A DNA stretch of 64,000 nt from NCBI GenBank assembly GCA_025201765.1, contig MU623435.1:84930-148929 (forward strand), in the 5' to 3' direction. Position numbers and translations under genes: made by a program. Position 1 is the first letter of the stretch. Every line of letters begins with the position of its first letter. The notes beneath the pieces were generated by a model, which was given only the letters and a program-made list of their open reading frames with translations, was not told the origin of the DNA and did no database searches. This stretch comes from Daldinia sp. FL1419. Its lineage: Eukaryota; Ascomycota; Sordariomycetes; Xylariales; Hypoxylaceae. Of this stretch, positions 1 through 9,208 are shown in pieces.

Positions 1-954
1 ACTCTGTGAGTCTCGCCCATGCCATTTTGATGTTTTAAAACTAATCACAACTATAGTTTCGAGGCGGCCAAGGACTTGACGCTGCCGACTGATTTCAGTC
101 GTGTCGCTACTGAATGGGATTTGGAAATAGAACAGCTCGGTCATATCGACCCTAACGTGACATTGATGGTATTAAATCGACCCCTCAGCCAGGTTACCGA
201 GCCTGCGACTTCGTTACAAGGCGTCTTTTCCGCTCTATTTAATATGGCAGCTGGCTCTAATTCAAGTGAAAAGGGGCAAAACTGGATGCAAGAAGTAAGA
301 TCCACCGTATTTCGGCAGATGGCATGTGATGTTTATTTGTCCCTGTTTGGATTGGTCCATCGCCAAATAGAGACAAAACAGGGCCAGCGTTCTCTGACCG
401 AGGAGCTAGAAAGCATGGCTATCGATAGTCAGTCAGAAAGTCGTATGGGGAGTCATTCTAGATCACAGTCCGAAGCGCCCGTTTCGGAAGCTGATATGCT
501 CAGAGCAGAACACCGGGGTGAGGATCCGGCTATGGTTCTTTTAAGATCTTACACGGGTACAGGAAAATACGTGTCTGCAAAGCGTACCGTTCTCCTCGAT
601 AAATGGGAGGTTGGTGCCAACCCCGAAACTTACGTATTTGATCTCGAGAGAGATAAGGAGGTGACACCCGGCATGGAGAGAAGAGTAAGACAATTAGCCC
701 GTGAGAGCCGGAAAAGGCGCAGGGCAGAAACGCTTCTCCAGATGCAGAAGGACAAGGAACCGAGTCTACCAGCCACTCAGCCAGTGTTAGCTCCCCGGTT
801 TAGCCAGCATGGTCAGCCTTTTGGATATTCGTCACAGACCCAGGCAATGATGTCAGACCCGTTGCAGACAATGTCTCAGCCAATACCGGGCATGTTTGGT
901 CGAAGAAGCGAGCGGCCAAAGAAGAAGATTAAAAAGCGAAAAGGAGGGTTTTGA
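1..954 (+). CDS. RRN6-like Pol I initiation factor, C-terminal part (5' truncated)
   Basis: The gene enters from the left edge. Exon 1..5 ends at a GTGAGT donor; the intron is 6..56 with a CTAAT branch site and a TATAG acceptor; the last exon is 57..954, ending TGA. The joined reading (TLFEAAKDLTLPTDF...) is open across the junction. The tail has low-complexity Ser/Gln-rich stretches, a basic RKRRRAE segment and ends in KKKIKKRKGGF. The 'LTLPTDFSRVATEWDLE' segment followed by a disordered region and a Lys-rich C-terminus resembles the end of fungal Rrn6, a subunit of the core factor that recruits RNA polymerase I to rDNA promoters. This assignment rests on recalled family resemblance; the diagnostic N-terminal part lies outside the window. 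It should act in the nucleolus if correct. Confidence 0.6.
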
Positions 955-1678
955 TATGTTGGTGACATGTGTTGGAATATTTACGTCTATCAGAAATCTA
1001 CTAAGGGCTCTTATATTTCTAAGACCTCAAACGAGATGGGCCTACGTTAGCTTTACATTAAAGAGCCATATTTTTATCGAGGGCAAAAGGCTATAACCTT
1101 TTTTTTTTGAGACTGGAAGATAGCGTTATCTGGTGCGATTCGTCCTGGCTAGTTACGATGAGGGCTTAAGAGATTGGTGAGGCGAGGTTCCATGTTAACC
1201 GGCCGCATTCACTATCGATGGAGCATAGACAAGACGAAAGGCCAGTGCCGAAATTCAAAAGTGTAATGTGAATTCGCGCCTTCAGATGATAGTTGATAAC
1301 CAAATTGATTCTCGTTAGGTGTTTGCTCAGGTTTGAATTTATGCAAATCGGATGAAAACTAAGCTTAGGCACGTTGACGTATATGTTGTAGATATTGGGG
1401 CGCATGATCTTATTAACATAATAGCATATTTTAAGTTGTAGAGTTGTAGAATTCGACGATAGAGCGGCCGGTACTTACCCACATTTCCCAGTTACATGCA
1501 ATTACCCGATCTATAGGTAACTTTCCGCGGCCAAGGTCCCAAGACCATCTTCTTTTTTCTTTATATAATTCCGACAATACTCAGAAATATCTCAAGATCT
1601 TCAAGAACCAAAGACATCTTATCAAGTATTTGAATAAGTATTTAATTGCGGATCGCTACGAACCAACTTCTAATCAAT
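955..1678. other. Intergenic, 724 bp
   Basis: This holds the 3' region of the RRN6-like gene (a short T tract near 1100) and the promoter of the PITH gene. The open frames at 896..1096 and 1166..1405 have no coding character that I can support. Confidence 0.7.
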
Positions 1679-2465
1679 ATGTCTGCTTGCCGTGACGAAC
1701 ACGATCACGACCATGGAAGCCATGGCCACCATCACGACGAACATGACCACTCGGACGATATAACACCGGCGTTGCAGCATAGTTTATATCAACATATTAT
1801 GTTTGATTCTATCACCACGCTTAATGAGACCCAGCACGGCTCAGGAAAAGACATTGTGAAGAAGACGTGGGCCGAACGAAATGAGTTGGAACCGGAACTC
1901 GTGAGCGACGCTGATGAGCAGGTTATTATCAACGTACCGTAGGTATTCCTTTTTCTCTTCTTTTTTTCTTATACGTAACAATCAACCAGTCTTTTCTATA
2001 CTTTACATACATATATTCTATACATCCACCTACACCCAACTCACACCCACCAGATTCACCGGCCAAGTCAAACTGCACGCCATCCTCCTACGTGCGCCCG
2101 CAGACGCCAGCGCGCCATGCACGCTGAAAGTCTTCGTGAACCGCGAAGACGTCGACTTCGACGTAGCCACGGATCTGCAGCCCACGCAGACCTTCGAGCT
2201 ATCGCAAGTCAACGACGTGCAGGAGATACCCGTCCGGCGGGCTCTTTTCGGCAACGTGCGTCGCCTAGCGTTGTTCTTCGAGGACAATTTTGGCGAGGAC
2301 AATACTCGTATCTCGTATCTGGGCTTCCGGGGTGACTGGATGCCGGTTGGCCGCGCGCCGACAAATATCCTGTACGAGGCCGCGCCGAACCCCAGCGATC
2401 ACCCGATGCGTGGGGTTGCGGAGCAGGGCAGAGCGTCTGAGAATCCGTTTGGGAGGAGGTTCTGA
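1679..2465 (+). CDS. PITH-domain protein (PITHD1/DUF1000 family)
   Basis: Exons 1679..1938 and 2054..2465 give 223 aa; the intron 1939..2053 has a GTAGGT donor and CAG acceptor. I chose the ATG at 1679 because it precedes a His/Asp-rich leader like that of human PITHD1. The joined exons read IINVPFTGQVKL, matching the family's 'NIPFTGNVKL', which fixes the splice. The PITH domain runs from about residue 30 to 205, with a conserved end (YLGFRGDW, then YEAAPNPSDH). PITH is the proteasome-interacting module found in TXNL1; no thioredoxin domain is present here. The role is probably proteasome-associated, cytosolic/nuclear. The His-rich leader (residues 8-23) could bind metal, but that is only suggested by composition. 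Confidence 0.88.
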
Positions 2466-2712
2466 TGAAATGTTTGGGATATGATTGGTATATCTCTCGA
2501 GGCTAAGTCACCAAAATTACCAGAGTCCCCAATTGGTCTGGATTTCCTATTTGTCGAGAGAAAAGGGGTTTAGTAAAGGGGTTCACGTAGTATTAATAAT
2601 CTTACGGGTACTCGGTATAGGAGGAGTATTGTATCCCACATCTACGATACTAGTATAACATCACGAAGTCTTGTATTACTTCGCTATGGTTAAACGTAAT
2701 GGATTCATTCTT

Positions 2713-3644
2713 TTACATAAAGTCATCCTCCCAGTTCTCGTCCCTATTCTGGTTGCTCGATGCCTCCATGTTCTCTTCCGTGAATAACTCATCGTAGGCG
2801 TGGTCCTTTTGCCACTTCTTCTCCTGCCTCTCCTTCATTATTCTGGCCTCTTCCTTTTTCTGTAACCATATAATATGAATAGGGGGTCTCATATAGGGGA
2901 AGGGGGGGAGATCTTACTCGCTGTTGTTGGGTAGCCTGGTCCCGCTTCCGTAGCTCTCTGCGATGGTCCTCTCTTTCCTGTTGCAGGTCGGGATGTTTCT
3001 CTACCTTGGTCTTGTTGAGGCGGTTGATGATGGCGTTCTCCCGCTGGGCCACGAGAACCTTTTTGACCTTTCGCGGATCCTTAAAGCTCACCTGACCGAC
3101 TGCCATGCTGCCATCCTTCTTGAGATTAGACCAGGGCGTGTAGATAATGGTGATATTATCCTTCTTATTGCCCTCGATGGAGTTGGCCTTGGTCAGCTGC
3201 GCTAAGTCCGTTACTAGGTCTTGTGGTATGTTCTCCCATGTGTCGCCCTCATTGAGTCTTAGGTAAATATGCGCGCTGGACAGCTTGTCTACGTGGAACT
3301 GCTCATAAACAATCCCTATCGCATGAGATTCGTGACTCTTTTCAAGTTTATAGTTGAGTATGTTATAGGATGATTCATACCCTAAAGAGAAAGAATAACT
3401 ATGAATATCGTATGCTTCTTTTGTGTAGATGAATAATTAACGAGTATGACGCTACTTACCAGACGTCTTCTTCCCAACCGTACTTGATCAACTCCTCATC
3501 TTTATAAGAAGGCTGTCAGTACGAAGATGGTATAGGTCTTGACTTAGACCGCGGATATAAAAATCACCCACTTTCGAATTTGTCCTTGCCGACGTAGACG
3601 AATGCCGGAGGATCAACGACCGTCGACGTAAAATAGTAAACCAT
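2713..3644 (-). CDS. CCDC25/Jlp2 homologue (NFACT-R domain)
   Basis: On the minus strand the exons are 3644..3572, 3499..3460, 3381 (one base), 3298..2918 and 2859..2713, giving 213 aa against 208 in human CCDC25. The product begins MVYYFTSTVVDPPAF and reads W-F-H-V-D-K-L-S-S-A-H-I-Y-L-R-L at residues 38-53, matching CCDC25 'WFHVDKLSSAHVYLRL'. A highly charged coiled coil follows from about residue 115 (TKVEKHPDLQQEREDHRR) and an acidic end NWEDDFM. NFACT-R domains occur in ribosome-quality-control proteins; yeast Jlp2 is poorly characterised. Trp38 can only be completed with a single-base exon at 3381, flanked by a GTAAGT..TTTAG intron (3459..3382) and a GTATGA..CAG intron (3380..3299). It is transcribed divergently from the uL3m gene. 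Confidence 0.88.
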
Positions 3645-4084
3645 TTTCACCGCCGATGAATGTTTTGAGATTAGTTGGTAAAAAATAAGTTTTCTAGAAA
3701 TATTTCGCATAAGAAGGAGTAAGTTAGATCATGCACTTTTTCAGCAGGCGCAAAGTTGGTTTCTTATTTTTATTTTTTACTCCAGCTCGAACCTACCTCA
3801 GATCAATCTGACGCTTACTCGCAGCTGGCCAAACTTAACATACGGTACGTAGGTACCGCACTATGTACCCCACCCACCGCAGATTTCCCGAAAAAGTTCC
3901 CAGAGACCCACTCGTCATTTTTCAACTTGTAAACCAAAAGCTTCGACAAACTCCAATCTCGAATCGCCAATAAGGTACTTTGATGCCTGCCGTCTACTCG
4001 GCATACCAAAACCTCGAATAATAGAAGGCCGAGCTTAGGCATCCCGAGGGAAATTGGGAGTCGAGCATTAAGCTCCCAGCGACA
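3645..4084. promoter_or_regulatory. Shared divergent promoter region, 440 bp
   Basis: This separates the start codons of the CCDC25 homologue (minus) and mitochondrial uL3 (plus), so both promoters must lie here. AT-rich tracts at 3670-3790 are the only visible feature; no specific factor site is claimed. Confidence 0.5.
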
Positions 4085-5137
4085 ATGGCATCCCGACTGC
4101 CAGCCCGCTGGGCAGCCACCCTCTCCAAGAGCTGCTTGCTCGGCAACACTCGAGTTCTCGTCACAGAACGCCATACGCTCCTCCCACGGACAGCCAAGCG
4201 CGGCGTCAAATATGGGTGGTCGACGGCCAACCCGCGCACGAAACCCACGCGCTTTAACCAGCAGACTGCTGGTCTGCCCGCACCTACAACAGGCCCCGCT
4301 GCGGCCCTCGAGCGCAAGAAGATGTCGACACCCTTACGGACGGGTATCTTGGCCACGAAAACGGGTGTCTCGGCTATGTACAGCTCGAACGGAAAGAGAA
4401 CCCCTTGCACTATTCTGCAGATGGACCAGGTACAGGTCGTCGCTGTAAAGACCCGTGCTAAGAATGGATACTGGGCTCTCCAGATCGGCTGCGGCCAGAA
4501 GGAACCCGACAACGTCACTGCGCCGCAACTGGGCTACTTCGAGGCCAAGGGTATTGCGCCCAAGCGCCACCTCTCAGAGTTCAAGGTGCGTGGTGAGGAA
4601 GGGTTATTACCCGTTGGTGTACAACTGCAACCGGATTGGTTCAAGGTTGGCCAGTTCGTGGACGCCAGGAGTGATAGTCGAGGTATGGGTTTTGCGGGTG
4701 GTATGAAGAGGCACGGTTTCGCCGGTCAGGAGGCCAGTCACGGTAACTCCAAGAACCACAGAACGATCGGTACTTCTGGTCCCAGTCAGGGTGGTGGTTC
4801 GCGTGTGCACCCGGGCAAGAAGATGCCGGGTCGAATGGGTGGCGAGAGAGTCACCATTCAAAACCTAAGAGTGCTAAAGGTAGACAACGAAACGGGAATT
4901 GTCGTGGTGAACGGACACGTCGCAGGACCTAAGGGCTGCATAGTGATGCTAGCGGATGCCGTGAAGAAGCCGCCACCAGCCGAGACCTTCATCGAGAAGG
5001 CCAGGAGGTTACTGCTAGAGCGGAATCCAGACCACGAGGCGCAATTGCAGGCCGCGAGAGAGACGCATCTGAACTTAAAGGAGATGAGAAAGGCGGGCAG
5101 AATAGGAGATGCGGTGGCTATGGCAGCCGCATTGTAG
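4085..5137 (+). CDS. Mitochondrial large-subunit ribosomal protein uL3m
   Basis: A single exon of 350 aa starting at the ATG in GACAATGGC. The N-terminus (MASRLPARWAATLSKSCLL...) is Arg/Ser-rich and acid-free, as in a mitochondrial presequence. The body is the L3 family: RTGILATKTGVSAMY at residues ~82-96, then the Gly/Arg-rich loop HGNSKNHRTIGTSG...RVHPGKKMPGRMGG around residues 220-255, and VLKVDNETGIVVVNGHVAGPKG. The loop with HPGKKMPGRMG reaches toward the peptidyl-transferase centre in L3 proteins. It corresponds to yeast MRPL9 (bL3/uL3m) of the mitoribosome. It ends about 330 bp from the convergent COA1 gene. Confidence 0.93.
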   Translation: MASRLPARWAATLSKSCLLGNTRVLVTERHTLLPRTAKRGVKYGWSTANPRTKPTRFNQQTAGLPAPTTGPAAALERKKMSTPLRTGILATKTGVSAMYSSNGKRTPCTILQMDQVQVVAVKTRAKNGYWALQIGCGQKEPDNVTAPQLGYFEAKGIAPKRHLSEFKVRGEEGLLPVGVQLQPDWFKVGQFVDARSDSRGMGFAGGMKRHGFAGQEASHGNSKNHRTIGTSGPSQGGGSRVHPGKKMPGRMGGERVTIQNLRVLKVDNETGIVVVNGHVAGPKGCIVMLADAVKKPPPAETFIEKARRLLLERNPDHEAQLQAARETHLNLKEMRKAGRIGDAVAMAAAL

Positions 5138-5465
5138 AATATATACTACATTTGTACCATATACAATGATGATGTACATGAATCTCCATCCTAATGAAGA
5201 CCCCGATGAAGACCCTAATGAAGAGTATGCCGTTGCGGATCATCCGCTCTGCTGACTTATACCCTATGTTTCATCCTGTCGCTTCAGGGGCTAAATAGAA
5301 ACGAAATCTACGTTTCAATATCACCTACAGGCAGGACTTACTCGTCCTTAAGCTTTGGACAGCTGCACGTAGAGTAGTTTACTGCCCCAATCCCGAATTC
5401 CCTCTCGGGAATCATTCCGACAGCACCATATCAAAGGGACAATATCAAAGGGACAATGCAATCCC
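5138..5465. other. Intergenic between convergent genes, 328 bp
   Basis: Two 3' ends face each other (uL3m and COA1). An imperfect direct repeat of GATGAAGACCC lies near 5195-5222. Nothing else is seen. Confidence 0.6.
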
Positions 5466-6151
5466 TTACTTAAGCTGCTGTCTAAACCCCCTCGTCGTCT
5501 CCTCCCTCTCCTCCTCATCCATCGGGAACGCAGGCGACGCCTTAAACGGATCCTCGCCATCCAACAAATCGACCTTGCTGCCATCCGGCAACTCGAGACT
5601 CCACTCCGTGGTCTCGAAGACGCCCTTGGGGGTCGGCCTAAAGCTCGTAAAGCGCATGACGGCCGTGGAGCGGGTGCCCTTGACGGGGAAGCGGACGTCG
5701 ATGCGGCCGCGCAGCTGGTTCATCTCGCCCGAGATCCAGGGGATCTGGTGCTTGAAGTAGATCTCGTCGCCGAGGATTTCGCGGGCGCGGGGGCTGGTGC
5801 GCAGCGCGTAGAGCGTGGAGGCGACGATGGGGCTGGACAGCTTTTGGTAGTTGAAGATGGCGACGCTGGACGCGGCGATGAGGGCGAGGAAGATGGGGAG
5901 CGTGCGTCCCCAGCGGAATGTGTTTATGCCTACAGCTGTGCGATTAGCTCTGTGGGTTTTATACGGTAGTGTGGAGTATAGATATCAAGGGGCGTACTTG
6001 GGAGCTCTCTGTCCGGACGTCTCTCCATCAGAGGTCCATCACCAGGTTTCGGCGCCGAGATCAGCGTCCTTCTCTGGATTTGATTTCTGGTAGAAGTAGT
6101 TTGATTTCGTAGTAACAGAAGCGCCCTACGGCGCACTATTCCAGACCACAT
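5466..6151 (-). CDS. COA1: Cytochrome c oxidase assembly factor Coa1
   Basis: Minus-strand exons 6151..5998 and 5929..5466 give 205 aa; the 68-nt intron has a GTACGC donor and a GTAG acceptor, restoring 'PSINTFRWGRTLPIF'. The first ~35 residues (MWSGIVRRRALLLLRNQTTSTRNQIQRRTL) are basic and Ser/Thr-rich, like a mitochondrial presequence. One membrane segment lies at ~61-79, followed by the intermembrane-space domain (ARE...LGDEIYFKHQIPWISGEMNQLRGRIDVRFPVKGTRSTAVMRFTSFR) typical of the Coa1/Tim21-like family. The C-terminal ~30 residues are acidic. Coa1 stabilises early Cox1 assembly intermediates with Shy1 in the inner membrane. Confidence 0.85.
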
Positions 6152-6195
6152 CCTGTTGTCGATTGGCTAATCTTGAGGTTTCCCCAAGATCTTTC

Positions 6196-6219
6196 GCTCT
6201 CTCTCTCTCTCTCTCTCTC
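6196..6219. repeat. (CT)n microsatellite
   Basis: An uninterrupted CT run of about 24 bases upstream of COA1. As a pyrimidine-rich tract it could belong to the promoter, but nothing else indicates that. Confidence 0.9.
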
Positions 6220-6386
6220 AGTCAAAACTCGAAAGATGTTATCGTAAAGCTGCATCCCACCTTGAAATCGTACTATCGGTACGTACCCTGGTCCCAGGTT
6301 CCATCCGGAATCCGAAGTGGGGTCTCTAATCAGCCACACTGTGAATCTTGGTTAAGCCACTTTTCTCTTATCTATGTAGTCTGCTA

Positions 6387-6660
6387 GTCAGTCGCTAGCG
6401 AAAATTAATTGCGCAGTCTTGGCATACCTCCCCAAATTCAACATTACTTAATATCTTCAATATCTTCAACTCAAAAAAATTACAAAAAATACTAGAATTT
6501 AATTGAAATTTTTCTAATTTAATTAGTAAAAAATTCGTATATTTTACGCTTATTTTGGTAGTATAATTGGTATAATTTACAATAAGTATCAATATAAGAA
6601 AGGGTTGGAATTTTTAGGTAAAATGCCAAGACTGCGCAATCAATTTTCTCTTCTGACGGC
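6387..6660. mobile_element. MITE with 25-bp inner inverted repeats and TA flanks
   Basis: A 274-bp AT-rich block. 6401..6425 and the reverse complement of 6623..6647 match at 24 of 25 positions (one A/G difference); the core is TTGCGCAGTCTTGGCAT. Weaker similarity continues outward to TA dinucleotides at 6385-6386 and 6661-6662, which would be a target duplication of the Tc1/mariner type. The interior has no coding frame of note. It sits between the divergent COA1 and L26 promoters. The class assignment is inferred from TA flanks and size only. Confidence 0.72.
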
Positions 6661-6723
6661 TAGTGCACTTAATTAGTTACTAATCGAACCTCGTTTAAAC
6701 TTGAGGGGCTTGGCTAGGCGGGT

Positions 6724-6739
6724 CTAACCCCTGTTAGGG
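6724..6739. promoter_or_regulatory. Paired telobox-like motif upstream of L26
   Basis: CTAACCC at 6724-6730 and TTAGGG at 6734-6739 form an inverted pair about 150 bp before the L26 ATG. TTAGGG-type boxes bound by Tbf1-like factors are known in ribosomal protein promoters of several fungi. Function here is inferred. Confidence 0.4.
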
Positions 6740-6888
6740 CAACCTCGAAATTCGTATCCCACCAATTTTCTTTTCCATTTTCCGACTTCCTAGGAAATCG
6801 TGAACTTTTGACAATTCCAACACCCCCAACCTTTCGTCCCTCGGAAATCAATTCTTTTCGCCCAATTCGCCCAACGCCCACCGACAAA

Positions 6889-7483
6889 ATGACGAAGGTT
6901 AACTCCGGTATGTTTATACGCTCCGTCGAACCCCCCCTCTCAATTCTTTAATTGGGAGCTGGGCGTTGCCAATTAATTGCATAATGGGATGGGATGCTAA
7001 CCAGTGGTTCAAGGTATCGCCAGCTCGCGACGAAAGTCGAGAAAGGCGCACTTCGGTGCCTCTTCCGGCGAGCGCCGTGTTATCATGAGCGCGCCCCTCA
7101 GCAAGGAGCTGCGTGAGAAGTACAACGTAAGTTTCCGCTACCTACATTCCTTCTCACCATCTACTCGTGAAAACTTTTCCTGACACGACTTCGATCCACA
7201 GGTCCGCAGCATCCCCGTCCGAAAGGACGACGAGGTCACCATCGTCCGAGGTACCAACAAGGGCCGCGAGGGCAAGATTACCGCTGTCTACCGTCTCAAG
7301 TACCAGATTCACATCGAGCGTGTCACCCGCGAGAAGGCTTCCGGCCAGAGCGTTCCCCTCGGCATCCACCCCAGCAAGGTCGTCATCACCAAGCTCAAGC
7401 TCGACAAGGACCGTGAGAACATCCTAGAGCGCATCAAGGCTGGCCGCGAGCTACGATCTAAGAGCAAGGCCGCTGCCAAATAA
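6889..7483 (+). CDS. 60S ribosomal protein L26 (uL24)
   Basis: Exons 6889..6907, 7014..7126 and 7202..7483 give 137 aa. Intron 1 (106 nt) has GTATGT, a GCTAAC branch site and an AAG acceptor; intron 2 (75 nt) has GTAAGT and CAG. The joined product reads MTKVNSGIASSRRKSRKAHFGA, the standard eukaryotic L26 start. A KOW motif (DDEVTIVRGTNKGREGK, residues ~53-69) and the C-terminal Lys-rich end SKSKAAAK complete the family. uL24 is an early-binding protein near the exit tunnel of the large subunit. The tiny first exon (six codons) is usual for fungal ribosomal protein genes. Confidence 0.96.
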
Positions 7484-9208
7484 GCGGTGACCTCTACAAC
7501 CCAAACACCTTCCAACCCATTCATCCCACCAGACCCCTTTTGTGATTCTTCGGTTTGTGCCACCGCTCGGCGAAAATTAGGGGGGGATCGGATACCCGTC
7601 GGTAGAGGATTGAACGAAAGGCGTTCTACGAGTCGAGAACGGGGAGGATATCATCACGGATTACGGCGTCTTGCGAATAGGGTATGAAAAGCACACAACC
7701 GGTTCTTTCTCGACTTTATTCTTGTGGAGAGGGACATGCCGGTTCATCGGCGGGATTTGTTTGCATGGGAGCTCGACGATCAAAGCATCTAGATGCGGTG
7801 GTGTGACGAACACGCCAACCAAATGAAAACATTTACATGCATACAATGGCCGTTTCACATTCTCTTGTGAAATGTTCCATGGGAGGTTCTTCCCGAAGTC
7901 TCGCCTCCTTTCCTTGATTTGCCTTGTTTATGCCGTAAGACGCACTACCCTGGCAGGCTAACCTCTAGGCTATCTACCTTCTCTCTTCTCATCTAAGGGA
8001 TCTAGACAAATCTAGGGGAGATAAAATGGACGAGGCTTCCCCCAGGATACGAGTCCATTCAGACAGATTATCCCCTCAAACGTAAGTGTTTCTTTCTTCG
8101 TAAGCATACATACCTAGGTACCTTACATACAAATTAAGTATGGAGGTATTACCGCCAGGATATCTCCGCGTCAACTTCTACCCCTTGGTTTTCGAGGTAT
8201 ACGACTGGCGAAGAGTAAAGCAAGCGCTTGGGATTAAAACAATGAATCACCCCCATGTCGCCCCCTCGCCTGCAGACTGTCAACCAGTAGATTTTATCCA
8301 TGAGGTTGGGAGTTTGATGGTGAAGCACATTACCCCTTACCTTACCTTACCCTACCTTGTGTAGGTAGGTACTCAATTTAGTAGGTTCAAGATAATTCTG
8401 AACGATCGTAGAAGTTTGTATTGCTATTACTTTTCCACTAATCGTCACATAATACCATAGAGTAGTCGATAGAAAGAAACAATCAATAAAAGCCCTTGTC
8501 AGAATTACAAAGAGAATTAGAATGAATGGTACTAATTACGTGCCGTGAGGCTAGTCTTCTCGTCGATCCTAGTAAAGCCCTAACAAAAGCATGTCAAAGC
8601 GACATGAATAAAGCTATAATGAAATCTGCAATGTCGTGATGCCATAGTGTTCGTTCCCTCTGCTCTCAACCTTCAACCGCAACCTCAACCACCTCGATTC
8701 GGTGAGTATTACATAATGCCATCATTCCCCTTGTTTTGGTCTCATCAAGACAGACAAATCATGATCATGTCGAAGAGGAAAAAAAATATTACTGCCGCCG
8801 ATTAAGCGTGCCCCCTCAAAAGCCACATAGTGCAATAAATTGCTTTGCTTCTGCTTCAACTCTCCTGTCATTGGTATTACATCTGTTTTGCTTCTCGGTC
8901 TCATTGAGACCCCAAGTGCTGTTAAAATCTTGACCCTGCGAAAAGGACCGTACGGGATGACCATACAGGGTATCCGTAACCTCCAAACGGCGACGGAAAT
9001 TGAAATAGAAAATATTCGATCGGCCGGAATCATAAACAATAACCTATCGTAGGTCGACTTGTCGAAGAAATGAACGTAATCATACTGTTGTGCAAATAAC
9101 AAGATGTTATTTATAGAGCTGCTTCTTCATTTCTCGACACATAGAAGGAAAAGAGAAGATTGGTGAGCAGTGCTTTTCCGTTTCTCCAAGAACTATTAAG
9201 CCTAGCTT
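7484..9208. other. Intergenic, 1.7 kb
   Basis: This holds the L26 3' region and then a gene-free stretch. Open frames at 8140..8364 (plus) and 8722..9102 (minus, 126 aa) lack recognisable domains. Inside the latter the string GGTCTCAT recurs at 8739 and 8899. I see no RNA gene. Confidence 0.5.

Noticed and set aside
3299..3459. Splice of the CCDC25 gene to an acceptor near 3336, adding 12 residues
   Set aside because: The frame stays open but replaces the conserved Trp with Cys and inserts CHESHAIGIVYEQ before FHVDKL, against the family.
8722..9102. 126-aa minus-strand frame
   Set aside because: No recognisable domain, no splice or promoter evidence, and it carries a short DNA repeat.
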